Positions 52,201 to 63,580 of a DNA stretch of 64,000 nt are shown here, in pieces. The stretch's first letter is position 1, and every line of letters starts with the position of its first letter. Position numbers and translations under genes: made by a program. The notes beneath the pieces are model-generated. The model worked only from the letters and a program-made list of their open reading frames with translations. It had not been told where the DNA came from and did no database searches. Source of the stretch: Ciona intestinalis (lineage: Eukaryota; Chordata; Ascidiacea; Phlebobranchia; Cionidae); assembly GCF_000224145.3 (NCBI RefSeq), contig NC_020172.2, positions 5,001-69,000 of the forward strand, read 5' to 3'.

Positions 52201-55200
52201 ATGATTACTGGATCTATTGGCTAAAGGGTTATGGCATTCACTTTCATAGCCTAAAGTACCGGGTTCGATCCTCGCTTGCCGCAGGAATTAACTTGGATAT
52301 GTTTTCTTTTAATAAAAGATATGTGAGACTAATACTATATATACTTTTTATTTATATTTGTATACTACTGTAAAGAAAGCCAAAAGCTACTGATTTAAGG
52401 TGCATTTTGAATTTGGCGCATTTAATCAAACAATAAAGTAATCGTTAATTAATCGCTAATTATGGGGTTTCAATTCTGAAAATTTAGCCCAAAAATTATA
52501 AATATATATTATGTTTTAATTTCAATCAAAAGACTAAAGAATAAATGCTAGAATTAAGAATTGGAGTGAGTGCGGAAAAAAGTTGTCCAAAAAAACAACA
52601 ACAAGAACACCTGTTCGACGAAAAAGGATCTATATCAGTTCTAACTGTTCCGTGGGGGGCCACACGAATTAGGGGTCACTATAATACCCGTTAAAAAATT
52701 AACCACATATAAATTGTTGTTACATCGCAAAATAAGCTTCTCGTCGTAACCCAATAACATGGCAACGTACGTGGTAATTTAAACATTTAAATAAGTTTTT
52801 AAAACGGGGGGGGGGGGGTTTTATAGTAGAAAGGGAGGGGTTGAAGCAAAATTTTTTTTTGCGCGGCAAATTAGAATCCCCCCTTTAAACACGCCTATTT
52901 GCGCCAATAGTAAGACCTATATGTAACAGTTTGGGTTGAATTGTTTTACGGGTCACCAGATGTAGTGATTAAGAAGGGGGTCCACGTACAAGCCTTGCGG
53001 GGGGTGGCTTCTATATCTTAAAACGCCACTGATCTATATGACCACTAACCTACTCAATTAAGTCTACGTTGTACAATTATTTTTATATAGTTTTAAAGAA
53101 GAAGCATTCATTATACCAAATCAGAAATAAAATTTGAATTTTCTTTAATATTTTGGAAACTAGAAACGATCAAGGTTGAGTGATTTTTTTCTTATAGGAA
53201 ATCCCATTTGATTTTTTGTTGGTATGCCCCTTTAAGGGTGGCAGTTATTATTGATTAGAAACAATGGTTACCAACAGCATGCTTATTTCTTCTGTGTGTT
53301 ACAGCCTAATTATGTTAATGAAGCTGTAGCTAAGCAGTGGTTGTTGAAACATGATAACAGTAAACACCCAAGTTGAATATATGAACTAGAATACAATTAT
53401 TTTAGTTGAATTTATAATGTCATCATATTAGTAAGTAAATACATTGCATTGAATGTGCTATGCTTTATTATATGGACTAGTTATGTAATTTTAGGTAGCA
53501 TGTTAAATAAAGCTAATTGTTTATTAATCTGTAGAATTAATCAAAAGTTAAAACTTCAATTAATCACCCCTTTGTCCTGTCACTGCTGCTTCTCATTTAT
53601 CAAATATACATTTAACGTCACACTCACATTTTTTCTCTTATTTATCAGTTCAGTCTGTGTTCATGCTTTCAATAGTAGTTATTCACTAGTTTTCATGAAT
53701 GCATCGCAGTTTAAAGATTTTAAAATAGTCCGATTTAATGTTAGTAAAACTAAACAGATGTATTAAATTTAATACAGGCTATGACTGTAAAATAAACAAA
53801 TAGTTCTTTATTCCGTATATTAGACTCAAGCTAGTTCTAGTACATTTACACAGTATTGTTGAGTCAATAGCAGCTAAAACCATTCAACCTAAAGTTATTG
53901 GTTGTGTTACTACTTTTAAGTCCTTGAAAGTAAAGTCATATAAACATCTATTGATTATTTGTAGAATTGTAGTTAGGACAAATCAGATGCAAATGTACTA
54001 GCTCCATAACTATGATTTGTTTGTATTGCCAATCAAGATATCCACAGCAATTGGTGTGTGTATGTGTTTTTAGTGCATCCCATTTTGTTTTATTTAGCAG
54101 CGCCTCATGTTACAATCAGTCACATCTCGCATGTTAGTTGGTTAATACCAAATGGCTAGAAGTAGTAACTACTAATAGCCTATCTAATCTTTAAAGTAAT
54201 ATATGTATTCATTTTTCTTAAAAGTATCATTTATACATGAACAGTTCTGTTAATTGCAGAAAAAAAAGATTTTGGCGAAGCAAGGAGCCTCAACCAATGT
54301 CAACCACAGCTCTTATATTAGAAGACCGGCCAAGGTAATAAAAGTGTTTAAACAAGGCTATACTGAAATGTGTGGGTGTTTTTGTTTACTTTAACATCAG
54401 GCATAAGGTGAATACATATTATCCTTGATATATTTATGATGCTTTTTGATTTAATTGTTTTATTGGGTGTTTATTTTATTTGACAGAATTCATAGATTGT
54501 GTGAGTTCAACATACAAACCCTAATGTGTAATTGTGTAAAAGGGGGTGGGAGAAATTGATGATAAGGGGTAATATGGGCATAGTTGCACAAAAGTTAATT
54601 TTTTTTATATTTGGTTTACCGAAAATCATTCTATGTTTTATATTTCACCACTATTCAAGCAACTAATTTAACACAAAAATATTTATTACATTTTGCAAGA
54701 AAGGTATTTTGCAATCAAAAACATTTGTTCAAATGTAAACTTAAAGTATTAGTACCCCATTAAACTTCAATATAATGTTTTCTGTGTAGTGTGCTATGAC
54801 CCTAATTGTATTAAAAGTTGTTAAGCATTGTTTAAAGGTTTCATTGCAACAAGTTTGTTGTTTGTATGTTAATATATATATATTACAGCTAATAAAAAAA
54901 GGGGTAAAATGGGTACATTACTATTTTTGTTGTGGGTACATTGGGTATGACAGATAATTCAAAGTAAAAGCACAAAGAAGCTTTTGTGATTATTCTGGTA
55001 AACTCAGTAATAAGCACTTACATAGTAGTTAAGACTGCTTTTGCAAGTTATACCCGTTTTACCCCACAAAATGGGGGAAATTGGTATACCAACTTCTTCA
55101 AAAAAAGAGCCTTTCGTTCTTTTATTTGACTAGTTACATTTCCATTTTTTGGGCAACATTGAGCATGATAACAGAATGTTACAACAAAATCAAAAAGGTT

Positions 55201-58200
55201 CAAACAAAAGCGTCAAAATATTTTTATATGACAGTATTTGCTAATTCATACTCAATTTTCCCCACTAGTATATGAAATATTACTCTGATCTGAGTTTTGT
55301 CCTAAATTTTGCTTAATTTATAGAGCTGGGTGAATCAATGCCTCTGTTTCAATAAGAATAACAGGGCTGTTTGTTTATTCTGTCAATTTTTACTATTCAC
55401 ATTTATTGTTTGAAATTAATGATATTGATTTATTTGCAGCAATTTACCAAAAAAGTCTGCTGAAGAATCAGAGAAACATCGATTACAGTATAAAAAGATG
55501 GTGGAAATTGCAAAGAAAAATGGTATGCTGGATTTTATATGCTGTTTATTGTAATGATGTATGATTTTAATAAGGGTTAACGTTGATATATACTATCTCT
55601 ACATAATACGAATTTAATTGGTAGAACTCAAAGATGTTCAGAAGAGAAACAAGTTAATGAAAGAACAAAGAAAACAAGAAGACACAATTACTTCTGCAAG
55701 TTCACAGTGGATTTCACAAATCTTACCAAACTGGGAAGTTATGTAAGTTGTTGTTTATACATCCAGAATGCTTAAAAATACTTTATTTCAAAAAACTAAA
55801 AAATTTATAGGAAATTTGGAATTGTGATGGTGTAAGCGAACTTGATTAATTAGAATTGTCATTGAGATTTTTGTTATACATTTGAAAAACAACTACCTAT
55901 GTCTAAAAGTTGACTTGTTATTAATCATGTTCAGTTCTACACATCTTGAAAGAAATGCCACTGTGGCACTCAGCCATTCATAGCTGTCTTTACTGTTTAT
56001 TAAGATCTATATGATTACAACTCACTTGGTCTATATTTCCTTATCATGCGCACATAATGCCTTTCCACACTACTATCATGGACATGTTTTACTTCACTGG
56101 CGGGATATTATTGTCGACCTGAACAGTGTTGTAATTGTGATCTCAGTTGACTCAATGCATATAGGAGAACCTGTAATCTGGTGCCACAGAATGTGGTACA
56201 GCTAACACAGCGTACCAATTCATTGGTAACACTGTAATTGACTTTTATCTTTGGATCAATTGAATTGCAGTTTGCAGGAATTATCATTACTTTGCACGAA
56301 ACCATATCAATGTTCCCTAAACGCCATCTGAGACATCCGCAATTTGAAAAACCTTATCTTTGTTCACTTATGGACCAGCTTTTCTTGGCGTTGTGTATAT
56401 TTGCCAGTCAGGGTCACCAGAAACTGACCGAAAACTACACAGATCCACGGACTACGCTGATTTTCTTAAGTAGTTTAGAAACTATAAACAGTCAAAATTG
56501 AGCGACATTTTTCTTATGAGAAATCTCACGCATTGTCACACAATGGAATTGTTTTTGCTTCAGCAGGTTTTTTCACACATTTTTTGAGAACCTTATTTGT
56601 TTTTGAAACTTTGGTGAGACCTTTAGATCACATTTGAGCATCTCTATTCTGACCATCCATATACAAATTTAAAATTTTCAATTTTTGTTAGTATTCCCCT
56701 ATAAGAGAATCATAAATTTAAATATTCCTAATGCTTTTAATAAATATAAACAGCAACAGTTGGTTAATCAAATCTTAATTAACAGGCATCAGAACAACAA
56801 GGTTCGTATGTTATGGTGGCAGGGACTCCCTCCTAATGTAAGAGGAAAAGTATGGCAGTTATCCATAGGAAATGAATTAAATATAACTGAAGGTGATTTT
56901 TTTTAACTTTTAATCATTTCAATGTTTAGTTATTTCTTATTTTGCTATGTGTCATAAAATCTGCAACAGCCTTTCCCATAAGATGCGCCTATTGCCACAT
57001 GGCACGATCCTTTCATAAGGTATAAAATTGACAGTAGTATGGTTAGTTTTTAATGCATGGTCCGAAAAAATAAGCAATTTCCTATTTTTTAGCAACAAAA
57101 AAATGTTAACAAATTAAAAAAAATAAGCAATTCTTTGCCAAAGTTTGTTAACATATTTTGGCTTTTTAAGTGGAAATCCTAGTGTACAGAAGAGTTTGTC
57201 TTTGCGGAGATTTTGAAAATGGATGTTTAAAAATAATTTCATACTGCATAAAAATCCTTTTAAGTGAGACCTAATCAAAAAGTAAACAAATTGTATTATG
57301 ACAGATTTATATTCCATAATGGTTGTAAGGTTTCAAGAAAAGATTCGCTCGATGCACGAAACACAAAGTTCTTGCAGTGAAGGTTGATTTTGTTATTTAT
57401 TTAATTAAAGCTTTTTAACCATACCAGCAAATCAATATGTAAACCCAAAACTGTTTTACTACTGTAAAATATACGAAAATTTAACCCTATTTGTGCAAAT
57501 CCCATTCTGTGGTTATTATCAAATAATTTCTGCTTAAAAATTAAATGAATGGTTAGAAACCTTCATATCAGCGTTAATGATAGTCTTTTTCAAGCAGACA
57601 CAATATCATTATCGGCGGATAGGGAGAGTACAGTGGAACTAATTCGGTTGGATATTTCAAGAACTTTTCCACACCTTTGTATTTTTCAGAAAGTTAGTCT
57701 TTACTGTATTTAAATCGAATATTCCTCTCTTAAAAGAAACTTTTCTCTAAAAATTCTAATTGCTTCTACTAAATGTTTCACAAGCTGTGTTGCAGCCTTT
57801 CATAGTCAATTAAACCTGAATTTGGGCAAATTATCCTTTACAATGTAATAGAAATGCATGTGTCACTGTGGTTTTGGCACAAACAGCAGTTTTAGAAGAG
57901 TTTTGTTGGACGTACAAATGACAAACAAACAAATGTTTTTTACAGGGCGGACCTTACCACGATGTATTACATGATATACTTGGAGCATATGCTTGTTATA
58001 GGCCAGATGTTGGTTATGTGAGTTGGTATTTATTCCTTATAAAAAACATGGCAATTACTTATTAGAATTGTTTACCAACATTATATAACTTATAAATGCA
58101 ATTCCAGGTTATAATACCTTTCGCCAGTAATTCATTAAAATTATTAAAAAATATTCAATAAAGACAATTTTTAAAATAATTAAAGCCTGGGTAAGAACCT

Positions 58201-59210
58201 CCTTAGTATTATTAATATGCTAAATAATTTACCTTTGCTTTATTCTATCAGGTACAAGGCATGTCATTTGTTGCTGCCATGTTGTTACTGAACATGGAAC
58301 CAGCATATGCATTCATAACATTCTCCAACTTACTGAATAAACCCTGTCAACTTGCATTCTTTAGATTGAACGAAGAGTTGGTACATATGATGAATTAAAT
58401 ACATTGCTTGTATAATATAAGATTCTTTTTCAGATGAAAATATATTTTGCTTCGTTTGAAGTGTTTTTTGAGGAGAACTTGCCAAGACTATTTGCACGAT
58501 TTAAACATAACAATTTAACACCTGACATCTACCTAATTGATTGGTCAGTCACTGTTTATTTTTATATTCTTAACTTTATTCGTGTTGAGTGGCAAAAGTT
58601 AATATATTTGTCTGATTGTGTAAATTTTTCCATTAATGTTTGTATAAAATATTTAACGAATAAATTTATTGCAGGATATTCACAATGTTTAGTAAAGCTT
58701 TATCGCTTGACATGGCATGTAGGGTGTGGGATATGTTTTGTCGGGATGGAGAAGAATTTTTGTTTAAAACAGCAATTGGTAAATATTTATTATATCTGTG
58801 AACATAAATCTATTGGAATTGTAATTAGCAACAATTTGGTATGCAAGTACAGTAGTATTAATGAATACAATGATTTGAACAATTACAAACAAACTTCATA
58901 GGCCCTAGTATCTATATTATTAAACTAACTTTCTGGGTTTTTAAATGTTTATTATTTACTTTAGCACTTTTAATACACCTTTCTAAATTAAGTTCAAATT
59001 ATAATTCCAGCCATACTTCATTTACATGAAAAAAGTTTGCTTGCAATGGAATTTATTCAGGCTGCACAGTTTCTTACGAGGTTACCAACTGATTCATTCA
59101 CCCATCATGAATTGTTTTCCCATATCTGTGATGTCACAATGGTATCCCGTAGTAACCGTCGTTGGAAAGATGTTCTTTCTCTTCTTGGTCAAAGTGATGT
59201 CACTATATAG
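49276..59210 (+). CDS. TBC1D14: TBC1D12/TBC1D14-type TBC-domain protein
   Basis: Thirteen exons join in frame: 49276-49775, 51172-51282, 54260-54334, 55440-55522, 55625-55742, 56786-56892, 57305-57382, 57598-57692, 57946-58017, 58252-58380, 58434-58543, 58675-58778 and 59011-59210 (TAG). The product has 593 residues. The first 200 or so are low-complexity, acidic and Ser/Thr-rich. A short basic, probably helical segment precedes [15 protein letters not shown], and the TBC domain begins with [18 protein letters not shown] hallmarks are present: the arginine finger in [11 protein letters not shown] (R379) and the glutamine finger in GYVQGMS (Q415). Other family blocks are [58 protein letters not shown] and [14 protein letters not shown]. 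These match vertebrate TBC1D12 and TBC1D14, of which the latter binds Rab11 and regulates recycling endosomes and autophagosome formation. One copy in a tunicate would be pre-duplication. A stop lies in frame 18 bases upstream of the chosen ATG. The ORF at 56685 overlaps exon 6 in frame but starts inside the intron. Confidence 0.92.
49893..50800. repeat. Foldback element in intron 1 of the TBC gene
   Basis: The left arm (about 49893-50090: GGGTAATACTAATTTACGGG, AAGACGGGAACGACGGGAAT) is the reverse complement of the right end (about 50640-50800: GATTGTGATTCCCGTCGTTC, TTTAGTACTACCCGTAATTT). The right arm is expanded by about five tandem units of the type TTAACTGGTATATGCTTAAA followed by ACAAGCACAAAACACATTCC. 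The two arms could form a long hairpin in RNA or DNA. Confidence 0.75.
51424..53236. mobile_element. Possible DNA transposon with 28-bp inverted ends, in TBC intron 2
   Basis: TTAAAGGAGCAAACCAACAA followed by AAAATCAAA at the left pairs with GATTTTTTGTTGGTATGCCC and CTTTAA at the right. A similar single end is at about 56680-56705 in a later intron. The 1.8-kb interior contains a tRNA-like SINE head and other repeats, so it is composite. Related near-end sequence (ACTAAAGAAAGTTCAAATTTTA) also appears inverted inside the right end. No transposase was recognised. Confidence 0.5.
52195..52300 (+). repeat. tRNA-like SINE head in TBC intron 2
   Basis: An A-box-like TTGGCTAAAGGGTTATGGCA is followed by a B box, GGGTTCGATCCTCG. 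The stem pairing expected of a functional tRNA is not evident, and the sequence continues without a tRNA end, so I take it as a SINE head. Confidence 0.5.
54540..55090. repeat. Repeat with GGGTAAAATGGGTACA-type ends, TBC intron
   Basis: GGGGGTGGGAGAAATTGATG near 54542, GGGGTAAAATGGGTACATTA near 54901 and TTTTACCCCACAAAATGGGG near 55056 resemble the ends of the MITE families elsewhere in the window. The interior is AT-rich. Confidence 0.45.
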
Positions 59211-59760
59211 TTATTTATTGTAATGTAATTTATTTATTACAGAGAGGTTGTGAGGTCAACTTTTATAATTTGCAATCTAGCCTCACACTGTGACTTTCTA
59301 TTTATGTATTGAACAGTATCTTGTTCATTATAGTTTTCATTTTTGTCCATATTCCAACATAAAAATGTTCATCAATTTCATATAAACTGAATTATATTTA
59401 TAGAAAGTTGTAACAGATAACTAGCTTGAGTGATTTCATCGTGTTATATGTATATATATATATATATATATATGCTCATTTATTTTTAATATTCTACTTA
59501 ATACCTATGATGCAATAGAACATGTATTTGTTCGAGTCAACAAAAACAGTTACTTGATGTACTTAGTTGCTATTAATTTTTTTCATCTCATTTTTAACAT
59601 AAACATTCGTTTCATCGTTGGTCAGCCATTGATGTATTTCTACCGATTCTGCAAAAAAAATACATTTCTTCATCGTCAGTTAAGGTAATCATTACAAATA
59701 CGACACGGGTTTTGACAAAAATAGTCTTCAGATCGAGGGTTAAAAATTTAAATACATGAT
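59211..59760. other. Intergenic after the TBC gene
   Basis: No gene was recognised. A TA microsatellite lies at 59453-59473. No AATAAA was noticed close to the TBC stop codon. Confidence 0.5.
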
Positions 59761-60230
59761 TGAATGAATGAATGTAACTTACTTTATCCTCGCGTGGCCG
59801 GAAAACGACAGTCGTTATAACACGGGTTTAACACCTCGTGCCAACTTACGAGTTACCATGTATGTTACTTTATGGGTGATTATTTTTCGGGGGNNNNNNN
59901 NNNNNNNNNNNNNNNNNNNNNNNNNNNNNNNNNNNNNNNNNNNCATTACCTCTGGGTTACATGCAGGCGCGCTAACCACTATGCCACGGCGCCGGAATGA
60001 ATACAACTTTATCCTCGCGTGGCTGGAACCGTCGACAGTCGTTATCACACGGGTTTAACACCTCGTGCCAGCGTTCGAGTTACCATGTGTGTTACTTCGT
60101 TGGTGATTATTTTTTAAATTCTATGTATGGCTGTTAAGTTGGTCAACCCATCAGTGACCACTGGGTTGGAACAATTGCCGTTAAGAGGCCTGAACCCATT
60201 ACCTCTGGGTTACTTTACCAGATTAGGTAA
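59761..60230 (-). repeat. Two SINE copies in reverse orientation, one cut by a gap
   Basis: GAATGAATGTAACTTACTTT with ATCCTCGCGTGG (59765 onwards) and GAATGAATACAACTTTATCC (59995 onwards) are the reversed SINE 3' ends. The sequence at 59944-59993 is the reversed tRNA-like head (on the minus strand GGCGCCGTGGCATAGTGGTT). The 50-N gap at 59894-59943 lies inside the first copy. Confidence 0.75.
59894..59943. other. Assembly gap (50 N) inside a SINE
   Basis: SINE sequence lies on both sides, which probably caused the assembly break. Confidence 0.95.
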
Positions 60231-60343
60231 AACAGAGTTTAATACAAATGTTAATACAGGTTACGCTAGTACCGCGAGCGCCGTCTGCTCAATACAAGTT
60301 CCAGACCCACTAGTAATGGGTCCCTTTAATTGGTGCATGTCCG

Positions 60344-60462
60344 CTATGTCCACTGTGACCGCTATGTCCACTCTATCCGCTATGTCCACAATATTCACTA
60401 CATAGTGGACATAGCGGGGATGGTGGACATAGTAAATATTGTGGACATAGCGGATGTCGGGG
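60344..60462. repeat. Array of CGCTATGTCCAC units in direct and inverted orientation
   Basis: The 12-mer CGCTATGTCCAC occurs three times forward (near 60350, 60371 and 60389, with spacing about 20), then the complementary GTGGACATAG occurs three times (near 60405, 60423 and 60441). The two halves are separated by a short AATATTCACTA-like centre. The array is a near-perfect long hairpin made of a short tandem repeat. Confidence 0.75.
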
Positions 60463-60476
60463 GTGCAGTAATAAGG

Positions 60477-60759
60477 TTTAACAGTCGCGCTCAACGTAAA
60501 GACTCCATAACGCTAAGTCGACAACTCAGTTTATTAGATGAACAAACGAGCAGGCTGGGGGACAACGTGAGGACAGCAAGAGTGTAAGAAAGCTCCTACT
60601 GCCCTCACAACACAGAAATAGAAGGGCTTTTATAGCATGAAACACGTGTGGGAAAGCAGTAACAGGAAAGAAAGTTTTACCCTGAAAAGTGGCGTCTGTT
60701 CGCCGAACGGACGGACGCCAAAACCCAATCAATAGACTCTACGCCGGTTAAGCGTTACA
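60477..60759 (-). mobile_element. Solo LTR of a retrotransposon (probably Ty3/Gypsy type)
   Basis: On the minus strand it begins TGTAACGCTTAACCGG. It has a TATA box (TATAAAAG, at 60627-60634 on the plus strand) and about 100 bases later AATAAA (60530-60535), and it ends GCGCGACTGTTAAA, close to the expected inverted TTACA. This order of TATA box, short R region and poly(A) signal is that of an LTR. No internal retroelement genes are adjacent. A target duplication was not clear. Confidence 0.6.
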
Positions 60760-60815
60760 TCGCATTATATATACTTAACTAGTTTGGTTATACTCTGGTC
60801 TGTCTGGTGATATCC

Positions 60816-61110
60816 GGCGCCGTGGCATAGTGGTTAGTGCGCCTGCCTGTAACCCAGAGGTAATGGGTTCAAGGCTCGACGCTGCTACCAGTGTGGGCGT
60901 ATGTGTCCTTTGACAAGACACTTAACGGCAATTGCTCCAACCCGGGTCACCAATGGGTTGTCCAAATTATCAGCCATACACAAACAAATACAAAAAAAGA
61001 TAATCAACCACAAAGTACATAGGCCTACATTGTAACTCGTAAGCTTGCACGAGGTGTTAAACCCCGACTGTCGTTTTGCGGCCACGAAGCCTAAAAGTCA
61101 CTAGTAAATA
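60816..61110 (+). repeat. tRNA-derived SINE, near full length
   Basis: The head GGCGCCGTGGCATAGTGGTT carries an A-box-like element and is followed by GTAACCCAGAGGTAATGGGT and the B box GGTTCAAGGCT. The body blocks are GGGCGTATGTGTCC, ACAAGACACTTAACGGCAAT, TGCTCCAACCC, ATCAGCCATACAC and GTAACTCGTAAGCTTGCACG, then AGGTGTTAAACC. Tunicates are known to carry tRNA-related SINEs of this build. This is the best complete copy in the window. Confidence 0.8.
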
Positions 61111-61158
61111 AGTGACGTTTATCTGTACAATGGGCAAATGCGTGCCATTTTATTTTAG

Positions 61159-61256
61159 CGATATTACAAAAAAATGTTAAGGAAGCAGCACAGTTAAAAG
61201 ACGCCTCTCGTGAACTAAAAACTAAAGCCATGACCGGCCTCTCTGAAATGCAGTAG
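61159..61256 (+). CDS. Possible orphan terminal exon, unrecognised
   Basis: After a good acceptor (TTTTATTTTAG) a frame of 31 codons ends in TAG. It reads ILQKNVKEAAQLKD then ASRELKTKAMTGLSEMQ, with an amphipathic helix-like composition unlike the surrounding intergenic DNA. I cannot name a protein or find upstream exons, which could be displaced by the SINE and LTR insertions before it. It may be a pseudogene fragment or chance. Confidence 0.25.
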
Positions 61257-61666
61257 TGGATATAATTTTGCTATAATAATAACAAGAATAGCTTATGTTT
61301 GTTTTACTTATACAATAAGAAAAAGGTATCTAAACACCACGTAACAGATTGTAACTAATGCTTTTTTAAATTAAAGTGTAACCAACGCTATATATATATA
61401 TTTGTATAGAAGCGTTGATGTAGCCAATGTTATAAAATTAAATCAAAGTAAGCACGTGCCCAACTGTTCTTTCACCTGGTGGAATAAAGTACGAACGAAG
61501 TTCACAACCTCTCTCAGCTGATGTTAATATTGCGTCGTGTTGTTTCGTGTCTTTTCTCTCTCGTTTCCTGTCTGTCTTGGGAGTCTGCAGCGGTAGGTTC
61601 GACTGTTCGTGATAAGCGTTTGACTTAATAAAGCATTTATTCTTTACCAGTGTTAGGTTTATCATT

Positions 61667-63580
61667 ATGCCTGTGCCCGTTATGGAAAATGGAAAATCAA
61701 TAATGGACAGTACAACTTATGGTCGAATGGCTGATTGCAGCAGTCATGAAGAATTATGTTACACTGGACTAGAGCAGACTCTGCGAACTGATATGTATGC
61801 TCCAACTGCAGAAGTAAGAAAGCTTCTCACAGTTAAAAATAAAATTCTTTACCGTCTGTAAAAGAATGTAATGTGGTACGCACATTCCAATATTTGTTAT
61901 ATATAAGCATTGAATTGGACCAGGACATGTTTTAAGCTGCTTGGTGACCAGTAAAAGTTTTGCTTTTTGAGGCATCACCAACAAATGATGTTTAATTTTA
62001 GGTCAAAAATTTTGCTGTTTGGTCGAAAAATAATTCAAAAACATGTAAAAAATGCTGTTTAATACAAACTTAAGGAACATTGCTGTGCATGCCACTTCTA
62101 CTTGTTTGTTGACTGTTGTTGATAATGATAAATGCACGACTTTGTATTATGTAATGTTTACATTAATAGGGAAAAGCACACCCTTTAAAATTACTATGTT
62201 TAATCATTAAGAACAATATTCAAAGTCGTGTTATTTTGGGGACTTGCATTGATGTTGAGCATAAACTTTACCAAATTGCAAGTAGGCAAAATCAGGGATT
62301 TTAAATCAACTGGTAGAAGTAGTAGTGTAGGTACAGACATTCAAGAGGGCTGTCTGTTGTAGGCTGTAGAAGGAGTGACATACCCAGCAATAAAATTGCT
62401 TTAAAAATCTTTATACGGTGAAATTTTGCTGTTAATATGTTTATATTATCATTATAATGTATAAGGAAAATAAATGGGTGAGCTGTGAGGTTTCAAATTG
62501 CAAAGCAACCGTTTTAACTAAGTTTTGTAATGTTATTAGCTTTTCTGTGCAGTCTTACACTGTAAACAAGATTTGTTAATTCACATATAGATGCTACCAA
62601 CTTTTAAGTTGTTTCCCAATTCACATCTAAATTTGACATATTTGGCTCAGAACACAATTGTTATTCAAGTGAACCATGGAGAAACTTTCACGATACAAAG
62701 TGAGGATGGAACATATCGTAGTTACCGAGGTGAGCTTTATACGATTATTGTACATAGTAGCCATGTTTTGTTACCGTTACCAATACCATTAAAACCATTA
62801 CGTCACAATCAGCACTATACACTATTACCATTCAATGGCACATGGTATATTGCCCCAGATGTTGCAATCACTTATGTTTAAAGTTGACATGTAAAGTAAA
62901 GCATTTATATTATGTAGATTTATGTTTGAAATGTTTTCTTCACAGAACTTTCTTTCCAGTGACCCTAGTCATATGTTAGTTTGGCGTAATAAATAAGTTT
63001 TACACTAAATTTGAAATAGGTTTATGCTTTATCCTCTAAGCTTTTATCTTTTTTAATATCATTTTTTTGTTGTCAAGTTGCACTATACTGCATTGCGTTG
63101 TACTTGTTCTACCGTCTACAACATTATTGTTTTCTTTTTGTTTTTTTAATTTCCATTAAACTGCAATAGTTATGCTGAATGTTGTGTGCAAATTAGTTAA
63201 CTGTATAGTGAAAGAATTAAACATTTATATATGTATATATATATATATAAAAAAAACAGGAGTTACCACCTACAGAATATTTTTTTTTTTTTTGGAGTGG
63301 CAGGGAAATAGATAGAGTAAGCTATTAGCTGATGCTTTCGCTTATGACACATGGATCCCACACAGGTCCTGCTGATGTACCTATGACATCCCACAATGGA
63401 ATAATCCCCACCATATATGCACCACCGGGCTACATATCACAGGTTATTGAAACCAATGGAGAAAGGCGAGTTGTTGTTCTTCATGAAAACCATTCTAATA
63501 CTTTTAACCGCAACCAAAATAATGATCCAATCGTCCCCACCACTTATCAACATCGAGCAGTTCAACCACTACATGCATCC
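61667..63580 (+). CDS. FNDC3: FNDC3-type protein, N-terminal exons (continues beyond the window)
   Basis: Three exons join in frame: 61667-61813, 62591-62729 and 63366-63580, the last followed by GTAAGT. Together they encode 167 residues. Exon 2 encodes IVIQVNHGETFTIQSEDG and exon 3 encodes VPMTSHNGIIPTIYAPPGYI then SQVIE and ERRVVVL. These two blocks are the conserved N-terminal signature of FNDC3A and FNDC3B, which precedes about nine fibronectin type III repeats and a C-terminal membrane anchor. The FN3 repeats are not in the window. FNDC3 proteins are ER/Golgi membrane-associated and act in cell adhesion and differentiation. The start codon in exon 1 is the first in frame after an acceptor-like TTCTTTACCAG. 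Exon 1 is poorly conserved, so the exact start is less certain. Confidence 0.87.
63223..63249. repeat. TA microsatellite in an FNDC3 intron
   Basis: A run of (TA)n interrupted by TG, followed by a poly-A tract and then a poly-T tract at 63281-63293. Confidence 0.7.

Noticed and set aside
53305..53362. Possible extra TBC exon after TTACAG
   Set aside because: With the phase left by the preceding exon it meets a stop at once. The neighbouring exons already join in frame without it.
53449..53766. 105-codon open frame in a TBC intron
   Set aside because: Composition is hydrophobic and AT-driven, there is no recognisable domain, and it lies between two well-joined exons.
59768..60058. Open frame near the TBC gene
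   Set aside because: It lies in reversed SINE sequence and crosses an N gap.
60816..60890. tRNA gene candidate
   Set aside because: The A and B boxes are there, but tRNA stems do not pair well and the sequence continues into a SINE body found repeatedly here.
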